63,500 nucleotides of DNA, taken from positions 1,216,501 through 1,280,000 of the forward strand of contig JACVTC010000040.1 of NCBI GenBank assembly GCA_016946835.1, in the 5' to 3' direction. A model generated the notes under the pieces. That model was not told the origin of the DNA, did not search any database, and worked only from the letters and a program-made list of their open reading frames with translations. Positions 35,955 through 49,794 of the stretch are shown piece after piece. Both the position numbers and the translations under genes were made by a program. The stretch's first letter is position 1. Every line of letters starts with the position of its first letter. The DNA comes from Neocallimastix lanati (nom. inval.). Lineage: Eukaryota; Neocallimastigomycota; Neocallimastigomycetes; Neocallimastigales; Neocallimastigaceae.

Positions 35955-36500
35955 TTATAAAAATCTTATTATAATAAGTAAATAAGAATTATGAAATATA
36001 AAATGTTTAAATTTTAATAATATTTCAAAGTAATGTCTTGTAGTTTTATAGTTTCCAATTAATTTTAAAGATCCGTAGTATATTTTCATAAGATTGGAAA
36101 ATTCATAACCAATGTTCTTTTTCATTTTTTTATTAAATATTTTCTCTTTTCGTGCTTTATCAGTATACATAATTTGATTAGACATATACGAAATTGAATT
36201 TATTTTTCTTGCATTTTCCACGTTAATTAATTTTAATTCATCAGATTTTAATGGTAGCTGAAGATTTGTATCATGTTGTCTGAATTCATCATGTATCATT
36301 TTACTTTTTAATTCCTCAATATTTGATTTTAATTCATCATTAATATTTTTTAAGTTTTGATTTTTCACTTTCTCTTGGAGTAATTCGTTTTGCATAACAT
36401 TTATTTGACAATATAATTTATAATTCGATTTATCATATTCATCAATCTTATCGTTTAATGAAGAAATTACTTGAGATTTCTTTTCATTTTGTTCTTCCAT
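35955..36500 (-). CDS. LTR-element protein, C-terminal coiled coil (shifted frame)
   Basis: 181-codon frame continuing the upstream frame after a one-base shift. It begins as a charged coiled coil (heptad-like LNDKIDEYDKSNYKLYCQIN, NELLQEKVKNQNLKNINDEL) that directly continues the coiled coil at the end of the upstream frame. It ends in a Lys-rich and then hydrophobic tail (NSYLLIIIRFL). The ten-A run at 36505-36514 lies at the junction. With one A fewer, the frames would fuse into one protein of about 470 residues. The methionine at 36500 is probably internal. No known family was recognised for the tail. Confidence 0.7.
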   Translation of the reverse strand: MEEQNEKKSQVISSLNDKIDEYDKSNYKLYCQINVMQNELLQEKVKNQNLKNINDELKSNIEELKSKMIHDEFRQHDTNLQLPLKSDELKLINVENARKINSISYMSNQIMYTDKARKEKIFNKKMKKNIGYEFSNLMKIYYGSLKLIGNYKTTRHYFEILLKFKHFIFHNSYLLIIIRFL

Positions 36501-37374
36501 TTGTTTGTTTTTTTTTTAAAAGTACGTTAATTTCATTATTACTTAAGTTTAAATTATTATTTAAAGTATAGTTACATTCTTCAAGATTATTTAAATCTTC
36601 TTTTAATTGATTATTTTGTTTACTCAGATTATAAATAGTGATATTACCCTTTTGATTTTGAGCATATAGTTTGTTATATTTTTTCTTTAATTTTTCAATA
36701 TTTGAATTACTTGTCTCTTTCAATTTATTATAATCAACTTGAAGTTGACTTAATAAGGTTTTTAAATTTTGAATTTCAATATCTTTAATATCATCAATTT
36801 CACGTAATTTTGTTTCTTTACTATCACTAAGTTGAATACTTTCATGGATCTCATCGTGATTTTCATTATTATATGTAATGCTTTTAAGTTTAGACCAATC
36901 TAAAAATTCTTTTCCAGAATACACATCTGAAGGTAATGATATAGTAATATGTTCCTTTGTATCTTTTAATTTCATACATAAAGAGTCATCATAAGAAACA
37001 TATAAGGAGTATTTTCTTTGAACTGAAAAGCTAATTAGAATATCATAAGAATCATCAATATCATAAGCAATCCAAAAGGTATCTTTAATAGTTGCATTTT
37101 TAAACTTTATCTCTAACTCAACCATAGAATTGGAATCCATAACAAAGTCAGTTTCTGTAACAAAGTATTGATGTTTTCGTTTTAATACCTTTTTTCCTTT
37201 CGAAATCTTATTAAATAAATTTTCCGAGATTATATTGACTGTGTTTTGTCTATATACTTTAACCTTTGCAATTTGGTCATCAACTAAAGCGTAAACACTT
37301 GGAATAGTATTACACCTTAAAATATCAATCATATGCTTTGAATTCAACATGGTTATTACAACATAATCATACAA
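36484..37374 (-). CDS. LTR-element protein, inactive retropepsin-like domain plus coiled coil
   Basis: 296-codon frame. Residues about 25-140 have the layout of a retropepsin: a VNIISENLFNKI block where active proteases have the flap-side DTGA..NFIS element, then TFWIAYDIDDSYDILISFS followed by RKYSLYVSYDD, matching the usual DILLG..FL.KY region. The DTG/DSG catalytic triplet is absent (RQNT stands there) and ILG is ILI, so no proteolysis is expected. From about residue 195 on it is a coiled coil (IQNLKTLLSQLQVDYNKLKE and later heptads). The frame ends at a TGA just after the A10 run. The start could also be the Met at 37350. In context this is a Gag-like structural protein. The fold assignment is from pattern, not from a search. 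Confidence 0.72.
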   Translation of the reverse strand: MYDYVVITMLNSKHMIDILRCNTIPSVYALVDDQIAKVKVYRQNTVNIISENLFNKISKGKKVLKRKHQYFVTETDFVMDSNSMVELEIKFKNATIKDTFWIAYDIDDSYDILISFSVQRKYSLYVSYDDSLCMKLKDTKEHITISLPSDVYSGKEFLDWSKLKSITYNNENHDEIHESIQLSDSKETKLREIDDIKDIEIQNLKTLLSQLQVDYNKLKETSNSNIEKLKKKYNKLYAQNQKGNITIYNLSKQNNQLKEDLNNLEECNYTLNNNLNLSNNEINVLLKKKQTNGRTK

Positions 37375-37496
37375 TACAATTATGAATTTTAAAATAAATT
37401 ATTAGGAAGTTATATTTTCCCTAAATTAAAAATTGATTTTTTTCACAAAAATTTGAATACAAAATATAAAATTTTGTAAGTTGCACCCTGGGAAGA

Positions 37497-37510
37497 CCGA
37501 CTCTCCACCA
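37497..37510 (-). other. Primer binding site
   Basis: Two bases inside the 5' LTR end, the minus strand reads tggtggagagtcgg. It starts with TGG, complementary to a tRNA 3' end reading ccgactctccacca. The tRNA identity was not determined. The surrounding 30 bp are the most GC-rich of the interior. Confidence 0.75.
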
Positions 37511-37512
37511 AT

Positions 37513-37910
37513 TGATAACAGTATAATATATTAATTAATATTATAATGTTATACTAAAGTTGTAGTAAAATTCTAACTTTTAAGAAAGAACTATTTTACA
37601 ACTTATATTAAAATTAATTACTGCAATAAATAATTAATATAGAAAGTAAATATAAAATAAATTTTCACACAACTAATTTATCTTATATTTTTGTATTTAA
37701 ACACTTTATTTATTTATAAGTTTTCATATATTAACCACTGTTAATATATGTTATTAAAAACACATTTTTATTACAATATTTTCCGTCCTTTATAAAAAAG
37801 AGACCATTTCAAATAATAAGTATAAATGTAAAATTTATATTTTGTTTGATCACGTGTATATTCTATTAATTTTAAATTATAAAATTATTAAATTATAAAA
37901 ATTCTTTATC

Positions 37911-37911
<1 letters not shown>
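37513..37911 (-). repeat. 5' LTR
   Basis: 399-bp LTR at the promoter side of the minus-strand element. It is followed on the plus strand by ataat and an AAT array (37912-37975). Confidence 0.93.
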
Positions 37912-37975
<64 letters not shown>

Positions 37976-37978
<3 letters not shown>

Positions 37979-38531
37979 AAAATAAAAATATTTAAAAAAT
38001 GAACTTAAAATACATATTATGAGTATATTAGCTTGTATGTATTGTACAAATTATGAAATTTAATTATAATTTCTATTTTAAACACGTGATATGATCAATT
38101 TTAACCAATCATTACCTTGAAAATAAGTATTTGTAAAAGTTTTATAAATTTTAATATAAAGAATAATGAAAAAATTGAATATAATTCTATTATATACTAA
38201 TTAAACATCATATATTATTATTATTATTTTTTAAAAAATATTGTTTTATTAATTTTATTATTTATTAATAAATAAATTAATAAATACTTTTTGTATTAAA
38301 AATATTTATTAAGTTTTATCTGCACACTTTTTTATTTCTTTATTATTAAATAAATATATAATTAAAGAGGTTAATAATTAACTTTATATGTAAATATTTT
38401 TTTAATATATTAAGAATTAGTAAAAATTTAATTTATTTTAATGAGAAAATTATCATTGGTAATTTACTTTTTAATTATTACAAACTAAAATATTATAATA
38501 ATATAATAAAAATATTAATTATAGAGATAAA
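37976..38531. other. Intergenic DNA upstream of CBF5
   Basis: AT-rich with no gene seen. It should contain the CBF5 promoter, but no distinct element was recognised. Confidence 0.6.
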
Positions 38532-41128
<2,597 letters not shown>

Positions 41129-41769
41129 ATTAAATAAAAAAAAAATCTTTATTTATTTTTTTTTTTTTTTATTATTTCTTATAAATACTGATAAACAATT
41201 CTTAACGATTATAATTAATTAATAATCAAAGTTATTTATTATTTAACAAATACTTATATTACAAAAGATTTTTAGTTTTTTTATTTAATAGTTTTTTTTT
41301 TTTTTTTTTTAATATATATATATTTATTAGCATCTCATTCAAATAAATGAAGGGTACAATAGTAATAATAATGATTTAGTGATAATAATAATAATAATTA
41401 AAAAAAAAAAAAAAAAAAAAAAATTAAAAAGCTTTAAGATAGAATTAAAAATTGTATCTTATCATATAATATAATATATTTTTTTATAATATTTATTTAA
41501 AGAGAGTTTTTTCTTATAGACAAATTAATATATAATTTATGATTTTCGGTTTATTTTTTTTTTTTTATTTATTTAAATAAATGAATTATATATAATATAA
41601 ATTTAAAATAAAAATCATTTTTTTATAATTGATATAATATTTATATTTATTGATTTATATATTTTTATTTAATTTATTATATACAAAGTTATGTGAATAT
41701 TTAATGGAATAATGATTAAATTATTCCATTAAATATTTACTTTACATAACCAATATTTTAAAAGATGAC

Positions 41770-41800
<31 letters not shown>

Positions 41801-42505
41801 GGTATGTAGTAATAATATTATTTTTAAAACTTTAAATAATTTGAATAATAATTTGAATTTCCTTCGAATTAAATTTATCATATGATATTTTGAATGTTTT
41901 AATTAATTAACAGATTCAAATTGTGTAACATATAATTTATATTTTAGATATTAGAGTTAATATTTTTTAATATTATTTATAAATTTTAATCTTTGTATAA
42001 TAATATGATTTTTGTGATATAATGTTTCATCTTTTTATACAGATATATTTTATTTAAAAACTTATCTTAAAAATATCCTTTTTAACCCCTAAACAATTTA
42101 ATTTGTAATGTTATTTTAAAATTACCCATTAATTATTAATAAATAATTATTAATAATATTATAAAAAAATTTTTTTTTTTTTTTTAAGTTATTTATTTAT
42201 TTATTAATTTATTAATTTTTAAATTTTTTTTATACAGTAAATTTATATATATATTTTTTATCAAATATATATTATAATACTATGGATTTATTAAAAATTA
42301 AAAAAAAAAAAAAAAAAAAAATTAAATATAGCTATGTTTAAACTATTAATAATATAGCTTTGAATTATTTCTCAATATTTTATTATTTTTATATTTTTAC
42401 CCTTTATAATATTATTACTTTTCTTTTTTTTCATTTACTTTTCTTTTTTTTCATTTACTTTTCATTTTTTTTTTTTATCTTTTCTCAATTTATTTTATTG
42501 GTATT
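41129..42505. other. Intergenic DNA between convergent genes
   Basis: CBF5 (plus) and the protease (minus) converge here. No gene seen. It holds a hairpin at 41688-41750, several poly-T runs (about 41771-41800) and a three-fold tandem repeat of about 20 bp (tacttttcttttttttcatt, about 42417-42476) at the protease 3' end. Confidence 0.65.
41688..41750. repeat. Inverted repeat between convergent genes
   Basis: gttatgtgaatatttaatgg and following bases pair with attattccattaaatattt...acataac. About 20 bp at the loop side are perfect, then a 5-nt bulge, then acataac pairs with gttatgt. It could fold as a terminator-like hairpin for both genes, or be a small foldback element. Confidence 0.75.
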
Positions 42506-44263
42506 CTAATTTTCAACAACATTTTCGGATGGTGTTTCATCACTATTTTCTTCTTCTTCTTCAATTTCAACTGAAACCATTTCTTCAATGTTATCATTAG
42601 GGTTTTCATCAATATTTTCAATAGGGTTTTCTTCTTCATAAAATTTTTCTTCAATGTTATTTTTTATAAGAACGACTTTATTTCCATTGTTAATGAATAC
42701 ATTTTCCCCTTCTGGAATATTACCAAGAATATTTTTATGACCGTTTGAAATAAGGTATTCCGCCATTGATTGTGTATCAAAATCAATTTCGGTATGTTCA
42801 CTCATGATAGTAGCAGCAACACCAGCAACTAATGGAGTTGTGAAAGATGTACCTGCAAAGAGGTTTTCAACATTATTTTCCCAGTCTTGGAATTCAGCAT
42901 AAGCATAACCTGGACCATAGATTTTAACTTGTTCTCCATAGTTAGAGAAGTAAGCTCTAAAATAGTTAATTGGATCCATTTTTTTGGAATAGTAAAGTTC
43001 ATCAGGAATAGTTGGATCTCTATCACTTCCATTAGTATCAATAGCACCAACACAAATGACATCGTCTAATGCACATGGAAGATATATAGCGTCATTTTCT
43101 ACATCTACTACCTTCCTTCCACCGTTTCCAGCTGATACAAATGTAATAACACCTAATTCACTGAATTTTTTGAAAATCTTTTGCATATAGTTATAGAATT
43201 CTGTATCATTTAAAGAGAAGAATCCACCCATAGATAAAGATATAATAGATTTATGAGGTTCCATTTTAATATTTTTTAAAATATAATCAAGAGATAAAAG
43301 GAAGTTTTCATTGTTATTTTCTTCACCTTCTCTACCTTCAACAGTTAAACCTATACCATAAATATTAGCTTTACTAGCAACACCATGTTTAATACCAGCA
43401 ACACAATCAGAGGTTAATTCTCCATGAATGTTATTAGAAATACAAAAATCTTCTGCTTCTGGATTGAAAAATTCACCATTTGAAATGATACCAAGACATT
43501 TAGCTTGTCTATCCTCTTTATTAGAAAATTCAGGATGTCTAAAATTGAAACCAGAATCGATGACGTAGATATCGATACCTTGGCCTTCAGGTTTAGGGAA
43601 ATAATAGTTTGTATCATATTGATCATTAGTTCCATTAAAGTAACCTTTAGACATTACGGAAAGATGAAGATCAGCATTTTCACGTACTCCAATATTTTTC
43701 CAACCAGTACTTATCTGGACCTTTTTTAGATATATATTCATTAGAGTATCTTCTATATTTTCTTCCTTGGTAACGTCTGGAACATCATCAACAAAATCTC
43801 TTTTGGATTTATTTCTATTGATGTAGAAAATGCTTTCGTCTGGCACTCCATAAGACATTCTTCTTTTTGGTTCACTTCCAAGAATACCTGGTAAATGTTT
43901 TACCTTTTCATTAACTTCATAAGAAAAGTAAGAAGATAAAACAGTGGTATCATCTAAGGAAGAGACTTCATGAACATAACTAGTTCCACTATTATTTCTT
44001 TTCTTTAAAGCAACATTATTTTCTTTTAATGTTTCTAAATTTTCTGGATTTTTAAAGGTGCTCTTGTTTTCCTCAATTAAATTTTGAATTTCTTCCATGA
44101 CAGTTCCTACAAATTCTTGACGTTTTTGCATTCCATTTCCTTCTGAATAGGTATTATTTACATAAATTAAATAGTAACCATCTCTTTTTGAAACAGCTCC
44201 TGATTGAGCTAAAACTAGTACTGCCAAAGTATATATAATTGATGAGTAATTCAGTAATTTCAT
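42506..44263 (-). CDS. Secreted subtilisin-like serine protease (S8)
   Basis: 585 residues, no intron. Signal peptide at about 1-23 (hydrophobic IIYTLAVLVLA, then SGAVSKR). An inhibitor I9-like propeptide spans about 30-125 and is followed by dibasic KRR and KSKR sites, where maturation may occur. Catalytic residues: Asp236 in DIYVIDSGFNFRHPEF, His280 in NIHGELTSDCVAG, oxyanion Asn380 in VSAGNGG, Ser473 in GTSFTTPLVAG. ISLSMGG is the usual substrate-binding block. The His motif differs from the common HGTHVAG but keeps HG and VAG. After residue 535 comes an acidic Glu/Asn-rich tail (EEENPIENIDENPND...), with no clear GPI or membrane segment. It is expected to be an extracellular endopeptidase. 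Start chosen at the Met before the signal peptide, preceded by an A-rich leader. Confidence 0.94.
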   Translation of the reverse strand: MKLLNYSSIIYTLAVLVLAQSGAVSKRDGYYLIYVNNTYSEGNGMQKRQEFVGTVMEEIQNLIEENKSTFKNPENLETLKENNVALKKRNNSGTSYVHEVSSLDDTTVLSSYFSYEVNEKVKHLPGILGSEPKRRMSYGVPDESIFYINRNKSKRDFVDDVPDVTKEENIEDTLMNIYLKKVQISTGWKNIGVRENADLHLSVMSKGYFNGTNDQYDTNYYFPKPEGQGIDIYVIDSGFNFRHPEFSNKEDRQAKCLGIISNGEFFNPEAEDFCISNNIHGELTSDCVAGIKHGVASKANIYGIGLTVEGREGEENNNENFLLSLDYILKNIKMEPHKSIISLSMGGFFSLNDTEFYNYMQKIFKKFSELGVITFVSAGNGGRKVVDVENDAIYLPCALDDVICVGAIDTNGSDRDPTIPDELYYSKKMDPINYFRAYFSNYGEQVKIYGPGYAYAEFQDWENNVENLFAGTSFTTPLVAGVAATIMSEHTEIDFDTQSMAEYLISNGHKNILGNIPEGENVFINNGNKVVLIKNNIEEKFYEEENPIENIDENPNDNIEEMVSVEIEEEEENSDETPSENVVEN

Positions 44264-46923
44264 TTTTTTTTTTAAATTATATATATAATTTAATTTAATT
44301 TAAATTTCAAATTATTATATATTTTATTATTCGAACTAATTTTTTTTTTCTTTTTTTAATGTTTTATTTTATTTAAAATAAAACTTTTTTTTTTAAAAAA
44401 TAATTAAATAAAAAAATTAAGAAAAAAAGATCTTTTATTTATATTAATTTTTATTATTTATCAATTAGTTAATATTTTAAGTTACTTATCACTCAAATAT
44501 CATGTAATAATTTTAATATCTATGTATATCCTTTTTCTTTTAAAATAGAATTTTTGGTATAAAATAATTTAATAACTTTAATTTTAAAACTATTTTAAAT
44601 TAATAATAATTTAAATCCAATAAGATAAATAATTAATAATTAAAATAAGATTTAATTTGAAATTTAGGGTAATTGGATTCTGTTTTTTTAATATATTTTA
44701 ATTATTATAAATTTAAGGTTAATAATCTAATTGATCTATTACTCTATATCATAATTATTCAATAAAATTTTTTTTTATTAAATACTTTTTGGATAATATA
44801 TAATTTTTAAATATTAGTAATATATTATATATTTTTATAATAGTATTATAATATTTTAATTTTCTTGTTATTTTTTTTTTGTTTAAATATTATATTTTAA
44901 TTTTCATTTTATTTTTTCATTTTTTTTATGTTTAATTATTAAAATTTTTTAATTTTCTTGTTATTTTTTTTTTATTGTAAATAATATATATAATAATTAT
45001 AATATTATTATTTATATAATTTTATAATTAATAGTATTAATATTATTATAAAGACAATGCATTAATAGTTATTGGTATTTAAAGTGATAGTTAACCAATA
45101 AACATTTATATATATATGAAATAATATCTTTTTTACTTTTTTAAGTATTTATAAAAATAAAAGCAATGATAATGATTTTGTAATTATTAGAAAAAAAAAT
45201 AATAAAAATTGTATTATTATATTATTATATTATTAATTTGAAAACAAGCATTATTTTTATTTTTTTTAAAAAAAAAGTAATTATATTATTAATACAATAT
45301 TTCTTCCTATTTAATTAATAACTTTTTCTATACTTTTTTTAATAATACAAAATTAAAAAAAAAAAAAGTGAAAAATAATATTTTGTATATGTGAATATAT
45401 AATTATATATCCATAAAAAAATAATGAAAAATTTTAAAATATATTATGGATTTGAATATATTTTATTTTCAAGAATAGTATTTCTTTTATCATTTTTCCT
45501 TTTTGATTATATAATTATTTTTATAGTGGTATTTTATTTTTATTTTTAATAAATTTTTTTATAAATATTTATAATTAATAATATGAAATTGTTTGATTGG
45601 CTATTAAAAAAAAAAAAGAATTATAATAATAAATAATAAATCCACATTTACTTTAATAATGTATTTTTTCCTAATAATATAGGATAATATAGGTAATTTT
45701 ATATTATTTTTATAAAAATAACTTATTATTAATGTACTTCAATAATGTAATATGAATATAATAAGACACAATAACATATATTATAAATAAAGTTGACATA
45801 ATTAAGGTCCAAAAAAAAATTTAACAATTTAATATTAATAATTATGATAATTTTAATTTAAATAGTTAATACATGTAATGATAAACTTTGAATAAGTTTT
45901 AATTCAAACCATATACAGAGTTAATATATACAGTAGTAATATTTTATATAGTTAAATTTAAAATCTTAATGTTTCTAAAAAAAGATTTTAATAAAACTTG
46001 TATATATATGATTAAAAATTTAAAAAAAATAAGATTTTAAATTAACAAATAAGTTGAATTAGTAATTTTTATTAATTAATATTTTATTTTTTGTTTTGCT
46101 TATTTTAAGATTCAGTTTAATTTTTAAATTATATTTAATACGATTGATACTACATTCCAATCAAGTTATTCTTAAGAAATTCTTTTATGGAAAAATATGT
46201 AATTTATAAAGATTACTCCACCCAAAACCTTTTATTCTCAAGTAGGCCTTATTTGTAAAAAAAATAAAATTTAAATTAATCAACTAAATTAAAATTAAAT
46301 TTTGATTTTTTCAAAAAAATTTTTTTTTGATTAATGAATTAATATTCTGATTATTATTATGATTATTTAATTTTTTTTTTTTGTTTTTAAAAATTTATTA
46401 TAATGAAAATAATAAATTTCAATTCAATGATAAATTATAACTACAATTACTTAATTTATTCCTGTAACTTTATAAAATTTTTTAAGTATAGAAATCCAAA
46501 TATATTGAAGAAATTTAACTTCAATAGAGAGATTTTATAATAAATTTCGGTAAACAAAACAAAACAAAACAAAACAAAAAAAAAAAAAAAAAAAAAAAAT
46601 TGAAGATTAAATACTAAAGAACCGACTAAATGACTGTAAGATAGTTTAAATCAATTATTTTAATATTAATATAGGAAAATTTTGTATTGTTTGTCCTTAT
46701 CAAAAGATTCTTAATCTCTTTAAAACTTAAGAATTAGATCTTAAAACTATTTTTATTAATATTTTGATATTATTTAATTATTTCTTTTACACGATATATT
46801 TAGACTAATAATATGGTTAATATTGTAATATTATAATAATAATACACTTTCTATTTACATATTCTAACAATTTAGTATATATATTATTAATATAATAAAA
46901 TTATGAAGTCATATTTTCCAATT

Positions 46924-46959
<36 letters not shown>

Positions 46960-47339
46960 ACATTAATTTTTTAATTATTTATCATTAGCTATTTTATTTT
47001 ATTTTATTTTATTTTATTTTATTTTATTTTATTTTATTTTATTTTATTTTATTTTATTTTATTTTATTTTTATTTTATTTTATTTTTATTTTTATTTAAT
47101 TTTATTTTATTTTATTTTATTTTTATTTTTAAATAAATAATATATTATAAGTTATAAAATTAAAATTCTTTGATTATTAAAATGATTGTTATTATTTTTG
47201 ATATTCATGATTTGAATTTAAAATATTTTTTATGCTTATTAAATATACTTTTAATAAGTATAATTGATATTTTAAATTTTTTAATTATTGGTAAGGCTTT
47301 ATCATTAAAAATTTCAAAAATATATGTTATTAATTCATA

Positions 47340-47370
<31 letters not shown>

Positions 47371-47468
47371 TATAATATATATATATATATTATATACTCC
47401 TAACAGAGGAATAATGGAGAAAAAAAAAAAAGGGAAAAAAAAACTTTTTTTTTTTTTTTTTAATAGTT
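44264..47468. other. AT-rich intergenic DNA
   Basis: No gene is supported. Contents include poly-A runs (about 46577-46600, 46926-46956) and the ATTTT pentamer array. A slightly GC-richer patch at about 46140-46255 has stops in all frames examined. Short frames at 47170-47512 are repeat-driven. Confidence 0.65.
46991..47130. repeat. (ATTTT)n pentanucleotide array
   Basis: About 25 copies of attttattttatttt-type pentamers, with a few atttttatttt interruptions at the right end. Confidence 0.9.
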
Positions 47469-49255
47469 TTAATATGGTTCTAATAATTGTTCAGCCATTA
47501 TTTCATTTTTAATGGTGAACGCTTGTGATATAATCTAATTATTTAAAATTTAATTTTATATTAATAAATTAATAATGTCTTTCTTTCATTCTTTCATTTT
47601 TTTTTTATATATATACTAAAATAGTTTACCTTATCCATATCCATTGCTGGTAAACGTAGTAGTAATGCTCTAATTTCTGAACTTTCACACTCTTCTAATG
47701 CCTCTTTGAAATACTTTAATATAGCTAATTAAGAAGAATATAATTAATTATTTAATTTCATTGTTTATATTATTAATATTTTGATTATATTTTCTAGTTA
47801 CCTAAGCAAACGTAAAAATGTAAATCAAAACCTTCTTCAATTGAAAAATAAGTATCTAAAAAAACGAATAATAAAAATTATAATAGTTTAATTATTTATA
47901 AACCATATTAATTTGCTTTTATAAAATTATTATTTTTTATTAAATCATATACCCCATAATCTGACTAAACAATCCAAAGGTAACTCCTTAGCTAATAAAT
48001 ATTTTAGCCTATTATATTTTATTCATAATAAAAAAAAATTAGCATTTGAAATTAAATAAGTAAACCAATATATATATTTTATAAGTATATTTTTGTTTAA
48101 ATTTTTATGTATAATACCATGAGGTTGTCCATTCCTTGAAATCTACTTCTTCTTCTTCAAAATGATTATATAAATCAGGTAATATCATTCTAAATCTCAT
48201 TAAAAATCTAGCTAGTCTTTCATTTATATCATGGAATGTATTATATTCATCTTTTTTTTTTTTTTTTTTAAAACGATTATATAATAATTATAATAATAAT
48301 ATTATAATAAATAATAAATTATAATAATAAAAATATAATAATTAGTAATAATAATTATAAATAATAAACAATAATAGTAAATATATAATAATTAGTAATA
48401 ATAATTATAAATAATAAATATTAATTAATAATAAATAATAAATAATAATAGCAATAACAATAATAATAATTATAATAATATAATAAGGATAAACTTAAAT
48501 TTTATATATTTATGAATATTCGTACCTAAAAGTATCATAAGTCTTTCGAAACTATAATATACATCATATTCATTATCAAAAGAATATACAAATGGTCCAC
48601 ACAAATGAATAAAAGCTGGGTTATAATCTACTGTACGATTATGATCTATATAAATGGATATAACATTTTCCAAAGTAGTTGTAAGATTTTTAGATTTGAA
48701 AAATTTTTCTTTACTTCGACTATATCTTGAAGCTTCTCCTCTTATTGGTTTTAATAATTCATTGCTTATTTTATCATATTGTTTATAAGTTTCATATTTA
48801 GTTTTTAAAGCTGAAAGTTCATTAGCTGTTTAAGAATATCATAATTAAAATTAAAATTAAATATATAATATAAAATATTTTATTTAAAAATAAAAATGTC
48901 AGTAATTATATTATAAATATCTAAGAAAGAATTGTTAATAGTTTGTTATAAATAAAATTACATTTATTTGGCTGTTCGACACCTAATAAATATTTCCATG
49001 CATCACCTCTTACCTTAAAAATTTTTAATTTTTATTTTATTATTATCATTATTATTAAAATTGTTTTTTTTTTTTTTTTAAAACAACAGCAGCAACAACA
49101 ATAATAATTAATATATATATATATTAATTATTATTTATTTTGAATGAATTTGTTTAATAATTTCAATTAAGTTAAATATTAGAATATTTTATAATTTATT
49201 TATTTATTTTTATTTTTTATTTTTTATTTTTTATTTTATTTTATTTTTATTTTAT

Positions 49256-49301
<46 letters not shown>

Positions 49302-49576
49302 TTGAATATATATATATATAATTTAAAAAAAAAATAGTAAAAAAAAAAAAAAAAAGTAAAAAAAAAAAAAGTAAAAATAAAATAAATAAAAATGTAAAAA
49401 TGTATAATCATTTTTAATGAATTTAAACAATTAAAAGTTACAAATTAAGAGTTTGACTTTTTCATATATATTACCTCATCTGGAATTCCATGCTTGGAAA
49501 ATTGTCGTAATTTTTCCATATCTATATGGGTTTCAGCATTTAACAGTTCTCTGAAATCTTCTGCAGTTGTTGCCAT
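47469..49576 (-). CDS. TBC-domain (RabGAP-like) protein, 8 exons
   Basis: Exons on the minus strand: 49576-49475, 49013-48962, 48825-48526, 48250-48118, 48008-47953, 47855-47802, 47724-47630, 47534-47469. All are GT-AG and in frame, giving 285 residues. TBC hallmarks appear in order: KHGIPDEVRGDAWKYLLGV near residues 29-47; an IxxExxR variant of the IxxDxxR Arg-finger motif (Ile79, Glu82, Arg85); then LMRFRMILPDLYNHFEEEEV, LAKELPLDCLVRLWDTYFS and LRLPAMDMDK. The second catalytic motif YxQ is replaced by Tyr119-Asn-Pro121, so the usual glutamine finger is missing. TBC proteins speed GTP hydrolysis by Rab GTPases; this one may be weak, unconventional or a scaffold. The terminal exon is short and supported by frame and by a plausible ISQAFTIKNEI ending. 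The exact Rab partner cannot be told. Confidence 0.9.
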
Positions 49577-49759
49577 TTTTATTTGTTAATTAATTATTTG
49601 ATTTTAATATATTATATTTTATATTTTAATATTTTATTTTTATATTTTTATATTTTTATATGTATATATTTTGGTATTTATATATTTAAATATATTTTTT
49701 TATTTTTTAAAATAATATTTTTTTTATTATATTATGTAAAAGGTGTATTGAAATCAATT

Positions 49760-49794
<35 letters not shown>

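Larger units (their letters stand above)
35438..37911 (-). mobile_element. Complete non-autonomous LTR retrotransposon, 2474 bp
   Basis: Two 399-bp LTRs (35438-35836 and 37513-37911) differ at only about three positions and start tgataa, end ttatca. The 5-bp ataat flanks both sides (35433-35437, 37912-37916), consistent with a target duplication although it lies in an AAT array. The coding strand is minus, so 37513-37911 is the 5' LTR. A tRNA-type primer site follows it and a polypurine tract precedes the 3' LTR. The 1676-bp interior encodes only the coiled-coil/retropepsin-like protein. There is no reverse transcriptase, RNase H or integrase, so it must be moved by another element's enzymes. 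High LTR identity implies recent insertion. Confidence 0.9.
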
